From: Goleter apudmare HA4340-LM2
GTDB taxonomy: Bacteria; Cyanobacteriota; Cyanobacteriia; Cyanobacteriales; Nostocaceae
DNA: 64,000 nucleotides
Direction: 5' to 3'
Assembly: GCA_019359495.1 (NCBI GenBank)
Contig: JAHHHF010000064.1
Location: 237,875 to 301,874, forward strand
The notes beneath the pieces are model-generated. The model saw only the letters and a program-made list of their open reading frames with translations, ran no database searches and had not been told where the DNA came from. Positions 1-8,312 of this stretch are shown here, piece after piece. Numbering within the stretch: the first letter of the stretch is position 1; each line of letters opens with the position of its first letter. A program made the translations under genes and the position numbers.

Positions 1-2
1 TT

Positions 3-1058
3 GGTATCATTGTTGGGGTTTTTATCATTGTTATCGGCTTAACTGGTAGCATTTTGGTGTTTGATAAAGAAGTCAACCCCATACTACATCTTCACACCCA
101 TCAAGTTGTACCCCAAGGGGAGAAGATTTCGCTTCAGCAGGTAGCAGAGATAGTTCATCAACAATATCCAGAAGAAAAACTAGAACATATTACAATTCCG
201 CAGACAGTAAATGAACCTTACCATGCACTAATTAAATCTTCTAACAAAGCTAAAACCGACGTTTACATCAATACCTATACAGGGGAATTACTAGGAACAT
301 ATCCCCGCGATACCCCAATTATTAAAATTGTCAATCAACTACATACTCATTTACTAGCAGGTAAAATCGGTGCTTTTATCGTTGGTTTGTCCGGTGTCTT
401 ATTATTGATATTAAGTATTAGTGGTTTAATGCTATGGAATGGCTGGAAAAAACTCTCCATTGGGTTTAAAATACGTTGGCAAGCAAAGTGGCGAATGCTT
501 CAGTACGACATACACAAAGTAGTCGGTGTATTATCGGCTGTATTTCTCGTGTTGATTGCGACTAGTGGAAGCATGATGGTATTTGATAAACCCATCAAAA
601 ATATCGCCTATTGGATGACAGGACAAACAAAGATTGATCCACCTATTTCTACCTTATCAGCTAATCACCCACAATTAACCCTAGACCAGTTTTTACAAAC
701 AGCGAAAAATTCCTTACCAGCAGGACAGCCGACTATTTTACATACACCAAAAGATGAAAATGCAGCCGTAAGGATACGTTTCCGGCTACCAAATGAAATT
801 ACCCCAGAAGGCAGAAGTGCCGTATTTCTAAATCAATATACTGGTGAAATTCTCAGAGTAGAAAACTTCTTGCAATCTCCCAAAATAGAACAGCTAAAAG
901 CCTGGATGGACATTCTACATAAAGGCAATTATGGCGGATTAGCAACAATGGGATTATACATAATTATTGGCATCATCTCATCAGCCTTATCCATCACCGG
1001 CTTTACCCTTTGGTGGGGACGTAAACACAAAACTAAACCTCAGCGCACCTCTGCGTAA
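3..1058 (+). CDS. PepSY-associated membrane protein, 5' end outside window
   Basis: The reading frame is open to the left edge, so the start lies outside the window; about 351 residues are visible. A transmembrane helix runs into the motif SGSILVFDKE, and a second, similar helix followed by SGSMMVFDKP lies near residue 180. This duplicated helix pattern is typical of PepSY-associated TM proteins, often linked to iron or siderophore uptake and reduction loci. Two further helices occur near the middle and the C-terminus, the last followed by WWGRKHK. The ABC exporter gene starts 30 bp downstream on the same strand, suggesting an operon. The iron/siderophore link is inference from family context; no receptor gene is visible here. 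Confidence 0.8.
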   Translation, partial: GIIVGVFIIVIGLTGSILVFDKEVNPILHLHTHQVVPQGEKISLQQVAEIVHQQYPEEKLEHITIPQTVNEPYHALIKSSNKAKTDVYINTYTGELLGTYPRDTPIIKIVNQLHTHLLAGKIGAFIVGLSGVLLLILSISGLMLWNGWKKLSIGFKIRWQAKWRMLQYDIHKVVGVLSAVFLVLIATSGSMMVFDKPIKNIAYWMTGQTKIDPPISTLSANHPQLTLDQFLQTAKNSLPAGQPTILHTPKDENAAVRIRFRLPNEITPEGRSAVFLNQYTGEILRVENFLQSPKIEQLKAWMDILHKGNYGGLATMGLYIIIGIISSALSITGFTLWWGRKHKTKPQRTSA

Positions 1059-1088
1059 ACCTCCGCGTTCCTTTGCGTTTAAAAAATC

Positions 1089-2921
1089 ATGCAAGCCAAT
1101 TTCATTCGTCAAATTGCTCAAAAAGATTCATCAGAGTTTCAAGTAAATATATCTGCGATCGCACTCTATAAACGCTTCTTTAAATATGTTTGGCAGCACA
1201 AAATCCAACTCATATTAGGTTCTAGTACAATATTCTTCCTCTCCTTCTTACAGGTAATTATTCCCCAAATTACCCGCTATGTAATTGATGTAATTATACC
1301 AGAGAGAAAAATTGAATTAATCCCTTGGTTGGGTTTAGGTATTGCTGTTATCACCCTACTTATCGGGAGTTTAAATTTTGCCCGTAGTTACATGATGTCT
1401 TTAGTCGGGCAGAAAACTATTTTTGATATTAGAAATGAATTATATCAACACCTACAAACCCTGTCTCTCAGCTTTTTTGAAAATCAACGTACAGGGGCAT
1501 TAATGGCAATGGTGACAAAAGATGTTGATTCTTTAGAAAAATTAATCACTACAGATGTAGCAGAAATTATTGCTGAAATCTTTACTTTTATAGTTATTGT
1601 TACTTATCTTATTTATGCTGATTTACAACTGACATTATTAATATTAATTACTTTACCAGTGATGGTTTATCTCACACAATTTTTTGGTAAACAGATGCGG
1701 GGGGCTTACCGAGAAGTACAGAAGCAAGGTGCAGAAATAAACAGTCATCTCCAAGAAACTTTATCGAATATTAAATTAATCAAAGCTTGTGCCAATGAAG
1801 GTTATGAAATAGATAGATTTTCTGAACATAATCGGCAAAACATGACAGCGAATATTCGTGCTGTCCGCTTGTCGTCTGGTTTTGCGCCAGTGATTGATTT
1901 CATGAATAATCTAGGTTTTATTACTGTTCTCAGCTATGGTGCTTGGGAAGTAATTAACGCACGCATGACAATAGGTGACTTAACAGCATTTTTCGCGTAC
2001 TTAAACCACCTGAATCAACCGGCGAAACGGTTTAGTAAAGTCATGCACGTCATCCAAAAAGGTGCAACAGCACTAGAGAGAATTTTTGAAATTTTGGACA
2101 CCCAACCAGAAGTTAAAGAAAAACCTGAAGCGATCGCACTTCCCCCAATTCAAGGTAATATCCATTGGCAAGGAGTTGAGTTTGCTTATAATTCCAGTCA
2201 AACAGTGATTCATGACTTCAGCTTAGATATGCAACCAGGAATGACTGTAGCATTGGTAGGTTCTTCAGGAGCAGGTAAAAGTACGATCGCAAATTTAGCT
2301 GCTCGTTTTTATGACCCCCAACAAGGGAGAATTGTTATAGATGGACTAGATATCTGCGATGTGACTTTACAATCTCTACGTAGCCAGATAGGCATTGTTT
2401 CCCAAGAGACGTTACTTTTACATGGAAGTGTTAGGGAAAATATTGCTTACGGTAAGCCTGGGGTGACAGATATAGATATTGAATCAGCAGCCAGAGTTGC
2501 AAATGCTCACGAATTTATTATCAGCCTACCCCAAAGTTATGACACCGTAATTGGCGAACGTGGCGTAAAGTTATCGGGAGGACAAAGACAAAGACTTGCG
2601 ATCGCCAGAGCCTTGATTAAAAACCCCCAATTCCTTATACTTGATGAAGCCACTTCTGCCCTTGATACAGAGTCAGAACAATTAATTCAACAAGCACTGC
2701 AACAACTCCTCAAAAATCGTACTTGCTTAGTGATTGCTCATCGACTATCAACTATTCAAAATTCAGACTTAATCGTAGTTTTAGAACAAGGTCGCATTCA
2801 AGAAACTGGGACGCATAAGGAATTGCTTGCTCAAGGCGGTAGATATGCTGATCTATATGCCATGCAGTTTCCACAAAAACTTTCACTACAAGTACAATCA
2901 CAACTGTGCTTTGAACGATAA
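1089..2921 (+). CDS. ABC exporter, fused membrane and ATPase domains
   Basis: A 610-residue half-transporter of the MsbA/exporter type. The N-terminal membrane domain (about residues 25-320) has six predicted helices. The C-terminal ATPase domain carries Walker A GSSGAGKST near residue 392, the signature LSGGQRQR near 495, Walker B FLILDEAT near 515 and the H-loop IAHRLS after it. Such proteins work as dimers to export lipids, peptides or siderophores; the substrate cannot be read from the sequence. It follows the PepSY gene closely and may be co-transcribed with it. The ATG at 1089 gives the family's usual length. The repeat region starting at 2924 follows directly. Confidence 0.9.
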   Translation: MQANFIRQIAQKDSSEFQVNISAIALYKRFFKYVWQHKIQLILGSSTIFFLSFLQVIIPQITRYVIDVIIPERKIELIPWLGLGIAVITLLIGSLNFARSYMMSLVGQKTIFDIRNELYQHLQTLSLSFFENQRTGALMAMVTKDVDSLEKLITTDVAEIIAEIFTFIVIVTYLIYADLQLTLLILITLPVMVYLTQFFGKQMRGAYREVQKQGAEINSHLQETLSNIKLIKACANEGYEIDRFSEHNRQNMTANIRAVRLSSGFAPVIDFMNNLGFITVLSYGAWEVINARMTIGDLTAFFAYLNHLNQPAKRFSKVMHVIQKGATALERIFEILDTQPEVKEKPEAIALPPIQGNIHWQGVEFAYNSSQTVIHDFSLDMQPGMTVALVGSSGAGKSTIANLAARFYDPQQGRIVIDGLDICDVTLQSLRSQIGIVSQETLLLHGSVRENIAYGKPGVTDIDIESAARVANAHEFIISLPQSYDTVIGERGVKLSGGQRQRLAIARALIKNPQFLILDEATSALDTESEQLIQQALQQLLKNRTCLVIAHRLSTIQNSDLIVVLEQGRIQETGTHKELLAQGGRYADLYAMQFPQKLSLQVQSQLCFER

Positions 2922-2923
2922 TT

Positions 2924-3036
2924 AGTGGCGTGTCTAGGCTAAAATGGTGCAAAAAATTTTCTTGTGGTGCGGGCATCTTGCCCGCTAATTAGTACTACAA
3001 GAGATTGCTGATACACAAAATTAGCTTAGACACGCT
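2924..3036. repeat. MITE-like repeat, family A, copy 1
   Basis: The left end reads GTGGCGTGTCTAGGCTAAAA and the right end is its near-perfect inverse (AAAATTAGCTTAGACACGC). The interior holds a short GCGGGCATCTTGCCCGC hairpin. Related copies lie at 22218, 23393 and 53511. No protein is encoded; it starts immediately after the ABC exporter stop codon. This copy lacks the outer GTAGTGG on its right side. Confidence 0.85.
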
Positions 3037-3232
3037 GTTAGGTTCTTGGCAAATTTTGATACTGTTGGCGAGTGTAATACATATTTGTGTTTAAAAAGTC
3101 TCGCGCATACCGCTAAGGCGGAACCCCCCAGGATAGGCGCAATCGCGGAACGCGATCTCGAAGAGTAGACGTAAAGAATTGACCTTTAACCTTGGTTCAA
3201 AATCTCATTTCATCCCGCATTTATGCAACGCC
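3037..3232. other. intergenic, short palindromes
   Basis: No gene seen. The stretch around 3085-3175 contains small palindromic blocks (CCGCTAAGGCGG, CGCGGAACGCG) of the kind scattered through Nostocales intergenic DNA. It separates the ABC exporter from the convergent type IV secretion-like cluster. Confidence 0.5.
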
Positions 3233-4768
3233 CTAAAGTTCGATGACTTGATTAATATAGATTTCCACAGATGTACCGGCGGGGAGGAACCAAACGTTGG
3301 TTCTTTGAGACAGTTGGGAGATGGCTTGTTGATTGCGTTGAGAAATTTGGGGAACTACAGTGTTCATCCCACCTTCGAGGGCACCAGCCAATAGATTACG
3401 TTGGGGGTTGGTGTTGCTGACGATAGTACCGCCACTAGTTGTAGTCACAACTTGCGCCTCAGAACGATTAATTAACTCTGCGGCTTTGCCCAAGCCACCC
3501 AAGACAAATAATCCTACATCCATACTGGCAATAGATGACCCGCGATTGGGGAATTGGTTGGCAATCAAAGGCCTACCTTGGGGAGCGCGAATGGCGATCG
3601 CATTTTCTGGTAAGCTCCTCTCTGTAACCTTGCCCTGCTCTGATAACATCAGTTTGACTACGTTCAGTTGCAGCAAGCCTTGGTCGGAGAGAGTGCGAAT
3701 TTCAGCCAAAAATTCTGTATTTGCAGGTAGAGCGATCGTACCATCTACAGATTTTAATGGTTCTTTTAACCGCACTACAAATGCATTTTTGTTATCGCTA
3801 TTTGCAGACTTAGTTGTTTCGCCAAATACAGCTGTCGCTAACACAGCTTTGGCTTGACTCCCCACAGCCACAGATTTTGGACTCTGGCGCAATGCTTGTC
3901 CTAAGTTGGAAGTTGGGGCTTTTGGTGTTGGTTCTGGTTGGGGATTGATGATTTGCTCTTCTGGTTGGTTATTTGGTTCTTGGTCTACTGGTCTAGAACT
4001 GGCTATCTCTGGTGGACTTTGCGGTGTTGGGGATGGGCTTGGCGTCGGTTGTGGAGTTACACTTACTGGTGCTGGAGTTATGGGTTGCGGTGATGGTGCG
4101 GGTTGAGGATAGGGAACTCTGACAACACGCTCAACTGTGACTATGCGAGGTACATAAACTGTCGCTGTCGGTGTTGGCGTTCTTTGTATGGGTTGTCTAG
4201 GTTGTGAATTTTGGGGAACAGCTGAAACAGGAGGCGATGCCGGTTTGACATTTCTCAGCTGTTGTTGTGCAAGTTTCACAGCTGCGGCTTGTTCTGTTAA
4301 AGCTAATTTTGTTTTCAGAGTTTCTACTTTGGCTGCTAACTCTGATTCTCCAGATGGTTGTGCTGGTGCTTGAATTTCTGGAACAATATTCTTGGCTTTG
4401 GGTTTTTGATTAGTACCACCCATCAGCTGTGATAAGAAAATACCAGCCAATAAAACTATCCCTAAAGTCCCAGCACCTACCAAGCCTAACTTAGCAAACG
4501 GATTTGATGAGAGTGACTGTTCGGTTTTCTCTTCTACTGGTTGAGATGGTGATGGTTGTAAATTGACTGATTCTGCTAAGTCTTCATCAATATCAAGGTC
4601 AACAGGTGGAGATTCTGCTTCCAAACCAAATAATTGCGCCATGCGTAATTCCCAAGCAGTAGAGTCTACTTCTAATGGGTAGTCGTCAGTTTCTAGGGAG
4701 TAGTTATCAGCTTTGTGATTACCTAAAGTTTCTGGTGGGGTGTTGGCAGGCATGGAATATTTAGTCAT
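3233..4768 (-). CDS. VirB10/TrbI-like secretion channel protein
   Basis: About 511 residues from the ATG at 4768; an upstream in-frame TTG at 4780 is less likely. The order is a cytoplasmic N-terminus (about 1-95), one membrane helix (LGLVGAGTLGIVLLAGIFL), a coiled segment, a long Pro/Gln/Ser/Thr-rich linker (about 175-290), then a C-terminal beta-rich domain with the pattern GTIALPANTEF...EIR, as in VirB10/TrbI proteins that span the envelope in type IV secretion and conjugation. It is last in the eight-gene minus-strand cluster, 18 bp after the preceding gene. The long proline linker fits a periplasm-spanning role. The family call rests on architecture, without a search. Confidence 0.75.
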   Translation of the reverse strand: MTKYSMPANTPPETLGNHKADNYSLETDDYPLEVDSTAWELRMAQLFGLEAESPPVDLDIDEDLAESVNLQPSPSQPVEEKTEQSLSSNPFAKLGLVGAGTLGIVLLAGIFLSQLMGGTNQKPKAKNIVPEIQAPAQPSGESELAAKVETLKTKLALTEQAAAVKLAQQQLRNVKPASPPVSAVPQNSQPRQPIQRTPTPTATVYVPRIVTVERVVRVPYPQPAPSPQPITPAPVSVTPQPTPSPSPTPQSPPEIASSRPVDQEPNNQPEEQIINPQPEPTPKAPTSNLGQALRQSPKSVAVGSQAKAVLATAVFGETTKSANSDNKNAFVVRLKEPLKSVDGTIALPANTEFLAEIRTLSDQGLLQLNVVKLMLSEQGKVTERSLPENAIAIRAPQGRPLIANQFPNRGSSIASMDVGLFVLGGLGKAAELINRSEAQVVTTTSGGTIVSNTNPQRNLLAGALEGGMNTVVPQISQRNQQAISQLSQRTNVWFLPAGTSVEIYINQVIEL

Positions 4769-4786
4769 ATTGTTGAACAACTAGAT

Positions 4787-5479
4787 TTATTTAGGATTTT
4801 CAGTACAAGTTTTATCTTGCAACTCACAGACTTGATAAATTTTTAATTTAGTTTCCGCTAGGTTATAAGCTGCTAATTGCAATGGTAAAGGATTGCTGGG
4901 TAAGATGGTTGGTGGATCATCCATTGCTTGGATTAAAACTTGTTTATTGACAGGGATTGACCTACCAAGTCTGTCAGAACCATTAAAAATTAATTGATTA
5001 GCACGCATCTCAACTTTCCATTTACCATCTGCTATTTTGGTAGGTTGTGAGATTTTCTGGATGACTAATATATGGTCAGCACCTCTAGTAATGTTACCAG
5101 CTTGGTTAGTTTTATTTAACTTAGCAAAATATGACTGTAATTTCGACTTGGCCCCCTCATTAATCAATGGCGAACTAATTTCCCAGATTGTTGTTGGCGG
5201 CTGTTTTTGTGACCAAGTCAGCATGAGAGTCATACTTTCACCAACAAAGCGCCGGACTGTTTCTGGGTATCTGGCTAAATTTTCTTGGGGGTCTACGGTA
5301 ATCGCTTGACCGTCAATCAGTTGGACTAAACTTTGTAGGGTAGTTTGTCTATTTAAGCGTTGCAAAATAGACCAATGAAAAATCAACACTAAAAAAGTCA
5401 ATAGATGTAGTGCTAATGTGCCTACTGCAAACAGTGGTAGGATGCTAGTTTTTTTATTTTCTGATTTAAGTATTTGCAT
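4787..5479 (-). CDS. VirB8/TrbF-like membrane protein, paralogue B
   Basis: 230 residues with one N-terminal membrane helix (about 15-40) and a soluble remainder. It clearly resembles the next gene upstream (5571-6395): both have the helix, then LVQLIDG or FVQMIDG with QAITV/KPVTE, a RYPE or RNPE motif followed by RRF, and a segment containing W plus a QPPTTIWEIS- or LPPQTIEEVS-like stretch. A bitopic protein with a periplasmic domain just before the VirB10-like gene fits the VirB8/TrbF/TraE position in conjugation clusters. The role is inferred from topology and context. Confidence 0.6.
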   Translation of the reverse strand: MQILKSENKKTSILPLFAVGTLALHLLTFLVLIFHWSILQRLNRQTTLQSLVQLIDGQAITVDPQENLARYPETVRRFVGESMTLMLTWSQKQPPTTIWEISSPLINEGAKSKLQSYFAKLNKTNQAGNITRGADHILVIQKISQPTKIADGKWKVEMRANQLIFNGSDRLGRSIPVNKQVLIQAMDDPPTILPSNPLPLQLAAYNLAETKLKIYQVCELQDKTCTENPK

Positions 5480-5570
5480 CTCTAATTATATAAGTTTATC
5501 AATTGCCTTGTTAACCGAGATGTATTGTAGTTCTACCGACTGATTTAGGTGGAAGATTGCAAAATACATT

Positions 5571-6395
5571 CTATCTGACGAAGCTGCCAGATTGTTGCCC
5601 TGTCACACATTCATTTGATTGTGCTTCATTTAAACTATCATAGGCATCAAGTAAACATAAATTCCGCATTTCGTAAATTTCTAATCTATCAACACGGACG
5701 CTATGAATTGCTTTTTGTAAATCAGTGGCATTCACAGTTTGGGGATAATCAAAATAATCTACTGCCTGGACTAATAAATCTTTATTGAAAGGAATAATCA
5801 GTTTTTTACCATCAGCTTGTTTGGTTTGAATTAAATCAGCTACTAGACCAACTTGCCACTTACCGGGTGCAATTTGTTTAGGGGGATAAACCTGTTTGAC
5901 AATTAATTGTCCGGAGATAATTTGTTGGGAATTACCAGAGAAAACTTCTGGTGGTGTCATATCCGCAATTTGACTTAAGAAGCTTTTGCGAAAATCTTCC
6001 GAAAATGCAAAACTAGCTACCCAACTACTTGTAGTAACTTTTTCACTACTACCTGTGGGAGTTCTAATCAGTATTCCCCGGTCTTGTTTGGGTTTACTAA
6101 CTTCTTCAATAGTCTGTGGCGGTAATGTTCCTGACCAGTTAAATACTGACATCATGGTTTTACTGATAAATCGGCGGATTGCTTCTGGATTGCGCGCCAA
6201 ATCATCAGTTTCAGTTACAGGTTTACCATCAATCATTTGCACAAAATTTGGCTGTTTTCTTAAACTCAGTTGGCGGATATTTAACCCTTGAACTATTAAG
6301 AACAACAAAACGAATAGATGCAATCCAAAAGTAGCGATCGCAAAAATTGTTAAAATACTGCCTGTGCGTTGTTTTTTCTCTAGTAATCTCACCAT
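5571..6395 (-). CDS. VirB8/TrbF-like membrane protein, paralogue A
   Basis: 274 residues, one N-terminal membrane helix (about 17-42) and a soluble domain of some 230 residues. It is a diverged copy of the protein at 4787-5479, sharing the FVQMIDGKPV/LVQLIDGQAI block and the RNPEAIRRF/RYPETVRRF block. The ATG directly follows the TAG stop of the upstream gene, with an AAAGG ribosome site inside that gene's end, so translation is probably coupled. Two VirB8-like subunits side by side are unusual. The C-terminus has two extra Cys residues (CLLD, ECVTG). Function is inferred from the operon. Confidence 0.6.
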   Translation of the reverse strand: MVRLLEKKQRTGSILTIFAIATFGLHLFVLLFLIVQGLNIRQLSLRKQPNFVQMIDGKPVTETDDLARNPEAIRRFISKTMMSVFNWSGTLPPQTIEEVSKPKQDRGILIRTPTGSSEKVTTSSWVASFAFSEDFRKSFLSQIADMTPPEVFSGNSQQIISGQLIVKQVYPPKQIAPGKWQVGLVADLIQTKQADGKKLIIPFNKDLLVQAVDYFDYPQTVNATDLQKAIHSVRVDRLEIYEMRNLCLLDAYDSLNEAQSNECVTGQQSGSFVR

Positions 6396-7445
6396 CTATA
6401 CCCTTTGCCTCAACCCAGAAGCTGTATTACCAATCACATTGAAAACTGCAAACCCACCAGCCCCAGCCACAACTAAAGATAGAATTGGTGCTAAAATTCC
6501 CAAAAAAATCATGAACCACATCAAATCAGGGTCAGCATTGATGTTTTCTGCTGGCCCGTTCACAATTACTGCGGCAGTAAAGATGGCAATAATATTAAAT
6601 GCAATCTTGGCAATTCCTACAGATATAAATCCAGTCAGCCAAGCAAAAATTGGTTTCCCGGCGACAGGTAATAAAGACCCGCCTACTGCTAATGGCCCTA
6701 AAGCCGCTATTAGCAACATGGTAGCCTCAATTAAATTTTGGAACGCATATTGTAATGAGACTAAAAAGTTTTTGATACTGGTTTGAACTGTAGAACCCAA
6801 CAAAGCATTAAACGCATTTTCTGAAACACTACCTGTCCCAAAAGTAATCTGATTTACCTTATTTTCTAAGCGTTCAATCCAGGTTTTATTACCATAAAGA
6901 TTTTTATATTCTTGCCAGAGGATATTGATTTTTTCATTAGCTTTAGTCAAGCATTGAGATTGTTGTTCACCTTTTAGTGATTGGCAAGGACGCAGCAATG
7001 AGCCAGCAACTTCTTCGGCAACGCTAATATTCAGCGCTTGCTGGTAAACTTGGTCAGCATCTGCGGTGGTGACTACTTGCTGATTCACAGAATTGATCAA
7101 GTTCCGCACACCTAAAGTTAAGCTAGAAAGAATACTGCCATCGCCAGAATTATTTAACAATATCACCACTATAAAAGGCCAAATCATTGACGATACTGGG
7201 CGGGAATATTCGCTTTCCAGCACATCTCGTAACCATTGGAGGACGAAAAATAATAAAGTTCCGACAGCAAAAAATATGCCTAAATTGCTGAGTGTGCCGT
7301 ATATATTCTCGCTGGGGTTTCTCTGCAACAAATCCAGCCATTGATTCTCCCAGCTTTCGGTGATACTTTTGGCAGTTGTTGTACCTTCACCGAGAATATC
7401 ATTGATGCCTGTATCCGCAGAAATTTGTAAAATATAAAGCTGCAT
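6396..7445 (-). CDS. VirB6/TrbL-like polytopic membrane protein
   Basis: 349 residues with at least five hydrophobic segments: LGIFFAVGTLLFFVLQW, MIWPFIVVILL, TMLLIAALGPLAVGGSLLPVA, a long pair around FAWLTGFISVGIAKIAFNII, and a C-terminal WFMIFLGILAPILSLVVAG. A loop of about 120 residues between helices two and three contains two Cys residues (CQSLKGEQQSQC). VirB6/TrbL proteins form the inner-membrane channel base of type IV secretion systems and show this hydrophobic pattern with weak sequence conservation. It lies between the exported protein at 7503 and the VirB8-like pair, as expected in such operons. Confidence 0.65.
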   Translation of the reverse strand: MQLYILQISADTGINDILGEGTTTAKSITESWENQWLDLLQRNPSENIYGTLSNLGIFFAVGTLLFFVLQWLRDVLESEYSRPVSSMIWPFIVVILLNNSGDGSILSSLTLGVRNLINSVNQQVVTTADADQVYQQALNISVAEEVAGSLLRPCQSLKGEQQSQCLTKANEKINILWQEYKNLYGNKTWIERLENKVNQITFGTGSVSENAFNALLGSTVQTSIKNFLVSLQYAFQNLIEATMLLIAALGPLAVGGSLLPVAGKPIFAWLTGFISVGIAKIAFNIIAIFTAAVIVNGPAENINADPDLMWFMIFLGILAPILSLVVAGAGGFAVFNVIGNTASGLRQRV

Positions 7446-7502
7446 ATTAATTTGTCATTTGTCATTTGTCAAAGTCAAAAGTCAAGTGTTATTGCCCCAT
7501 GC

Positions 7503-8291
7503 CTAATTGTTATCTTTCCTGCCAAACAAATCCATCTGTGAAGTTGTGCGTAAAAGTCTGGCAGCTTCTGCTGATGAATCAACTCGACGCGCCCGATTAT
7601 TCTCTTCCATTTGCTGGGAAATACTGGCTAAATTTAAGTTGGAGTATTGTAAGAAATGATTGGTTTGCATTGTTTGAGCAAAGGTTTCAGCAACAATTTT
7701 TGATTGCTCAGTTTGAATTTTAATATTTTGTAGTTGTAAATCAGATTGACCTGCAAACAATGCACTTAATCCAGGAATACTTGTGGTAGCCAATTGACTC
7801 ATTGTTTGTGGTAAGCCACCAAGGATATTTTGAGCACTAGTGTCTGCTTCTTGGGCTATTTGAGAAATATTTTGTAAAGTATCTTGCACATTTTGTAATT
7901 TAAGTTTCGTCCTCACTTGCCCGTTATATCCCAGAATACTGGCTATCGAACTCTGAGTAATTAGCCGCTTAATTTCGTTATTAACAGTAGTGGCTTTCAC
8001 AACTGAGTTATTGTCAAATTTATCTGAGATGGAGTTGAGAATAATATCATTACTGACTCTTTCCCCGGCGGCAATAGGGTTAGGTATATTCAATTCTCCT
8101 GTGGCATCATAAAGGGCATTTTGAGACTGAATCTCTATAGGTCTTAATGTTGGGCTTAAATTATTTTTGAGATAGTTTTGTAAATCTACCGAGTAGGCTT
8201 GAAAATCATCTAATACATTGCCGAGTTGTGCCATTGCTGGCAGAGTTGTCAGCAATCCTAAACTGAGAGTCAACAGGGCGATTTTCTTCAT
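7503..8291 (-). CDS. exported coiled protein of the T4SS-like cluster
   Basis: 262 residues with a clear signal peptide (MKKIALLTLSLGLLTTLPAMA, cut after AMA). The mature part is rich in Gln, Asn, Ala and Ser, helical, with no membrane segment. It resembles the VirB5/TrbJ class only in position and general character: an exported helical protein between the VirB4-like ATPase and the VirB6-like protein. It starts 21 bp after the ATPase gene. VirB5 proteins sit at pilus tips; that role is a guess here. A plain conserved periplasmic protein of unknown role is the alternative. Confidence 0.6.
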   Translation of the reverse strand: MKKIALLTLSLGLLTTLPAMAQLGNVLDDFQAYSVDLQNYLKNNLSPTLRPIEIQSQNALYDATGELNIPNPIAAGERVSNDIILNSISDKFDNNSVVKATTVNNEIKRLITQSSIASILGYNGQVRTKLKLQNVQDTLQNISQIAQEADTSAQNILGGLPQTMSQLATTSIPGLSALFAGQSDLQLQNIKIQTEQSKIVAETFAQTMQTNHFLQYSNLNLASISQQMEENNRARRVDSSAEAARLLRTTSQMDLFGRKDNN

Positions 8292-8312
8292 GGTTTTATA
8301 CCTGAAATCAGA

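Noticed and set aside
3360..3857. Plus-strand 165-residue frame opposite the VirB10-like gene, and similar frames opposite other large genes
   Set aside because: Mirror frame of a well-supported gene with low-complexity composition and no family features.
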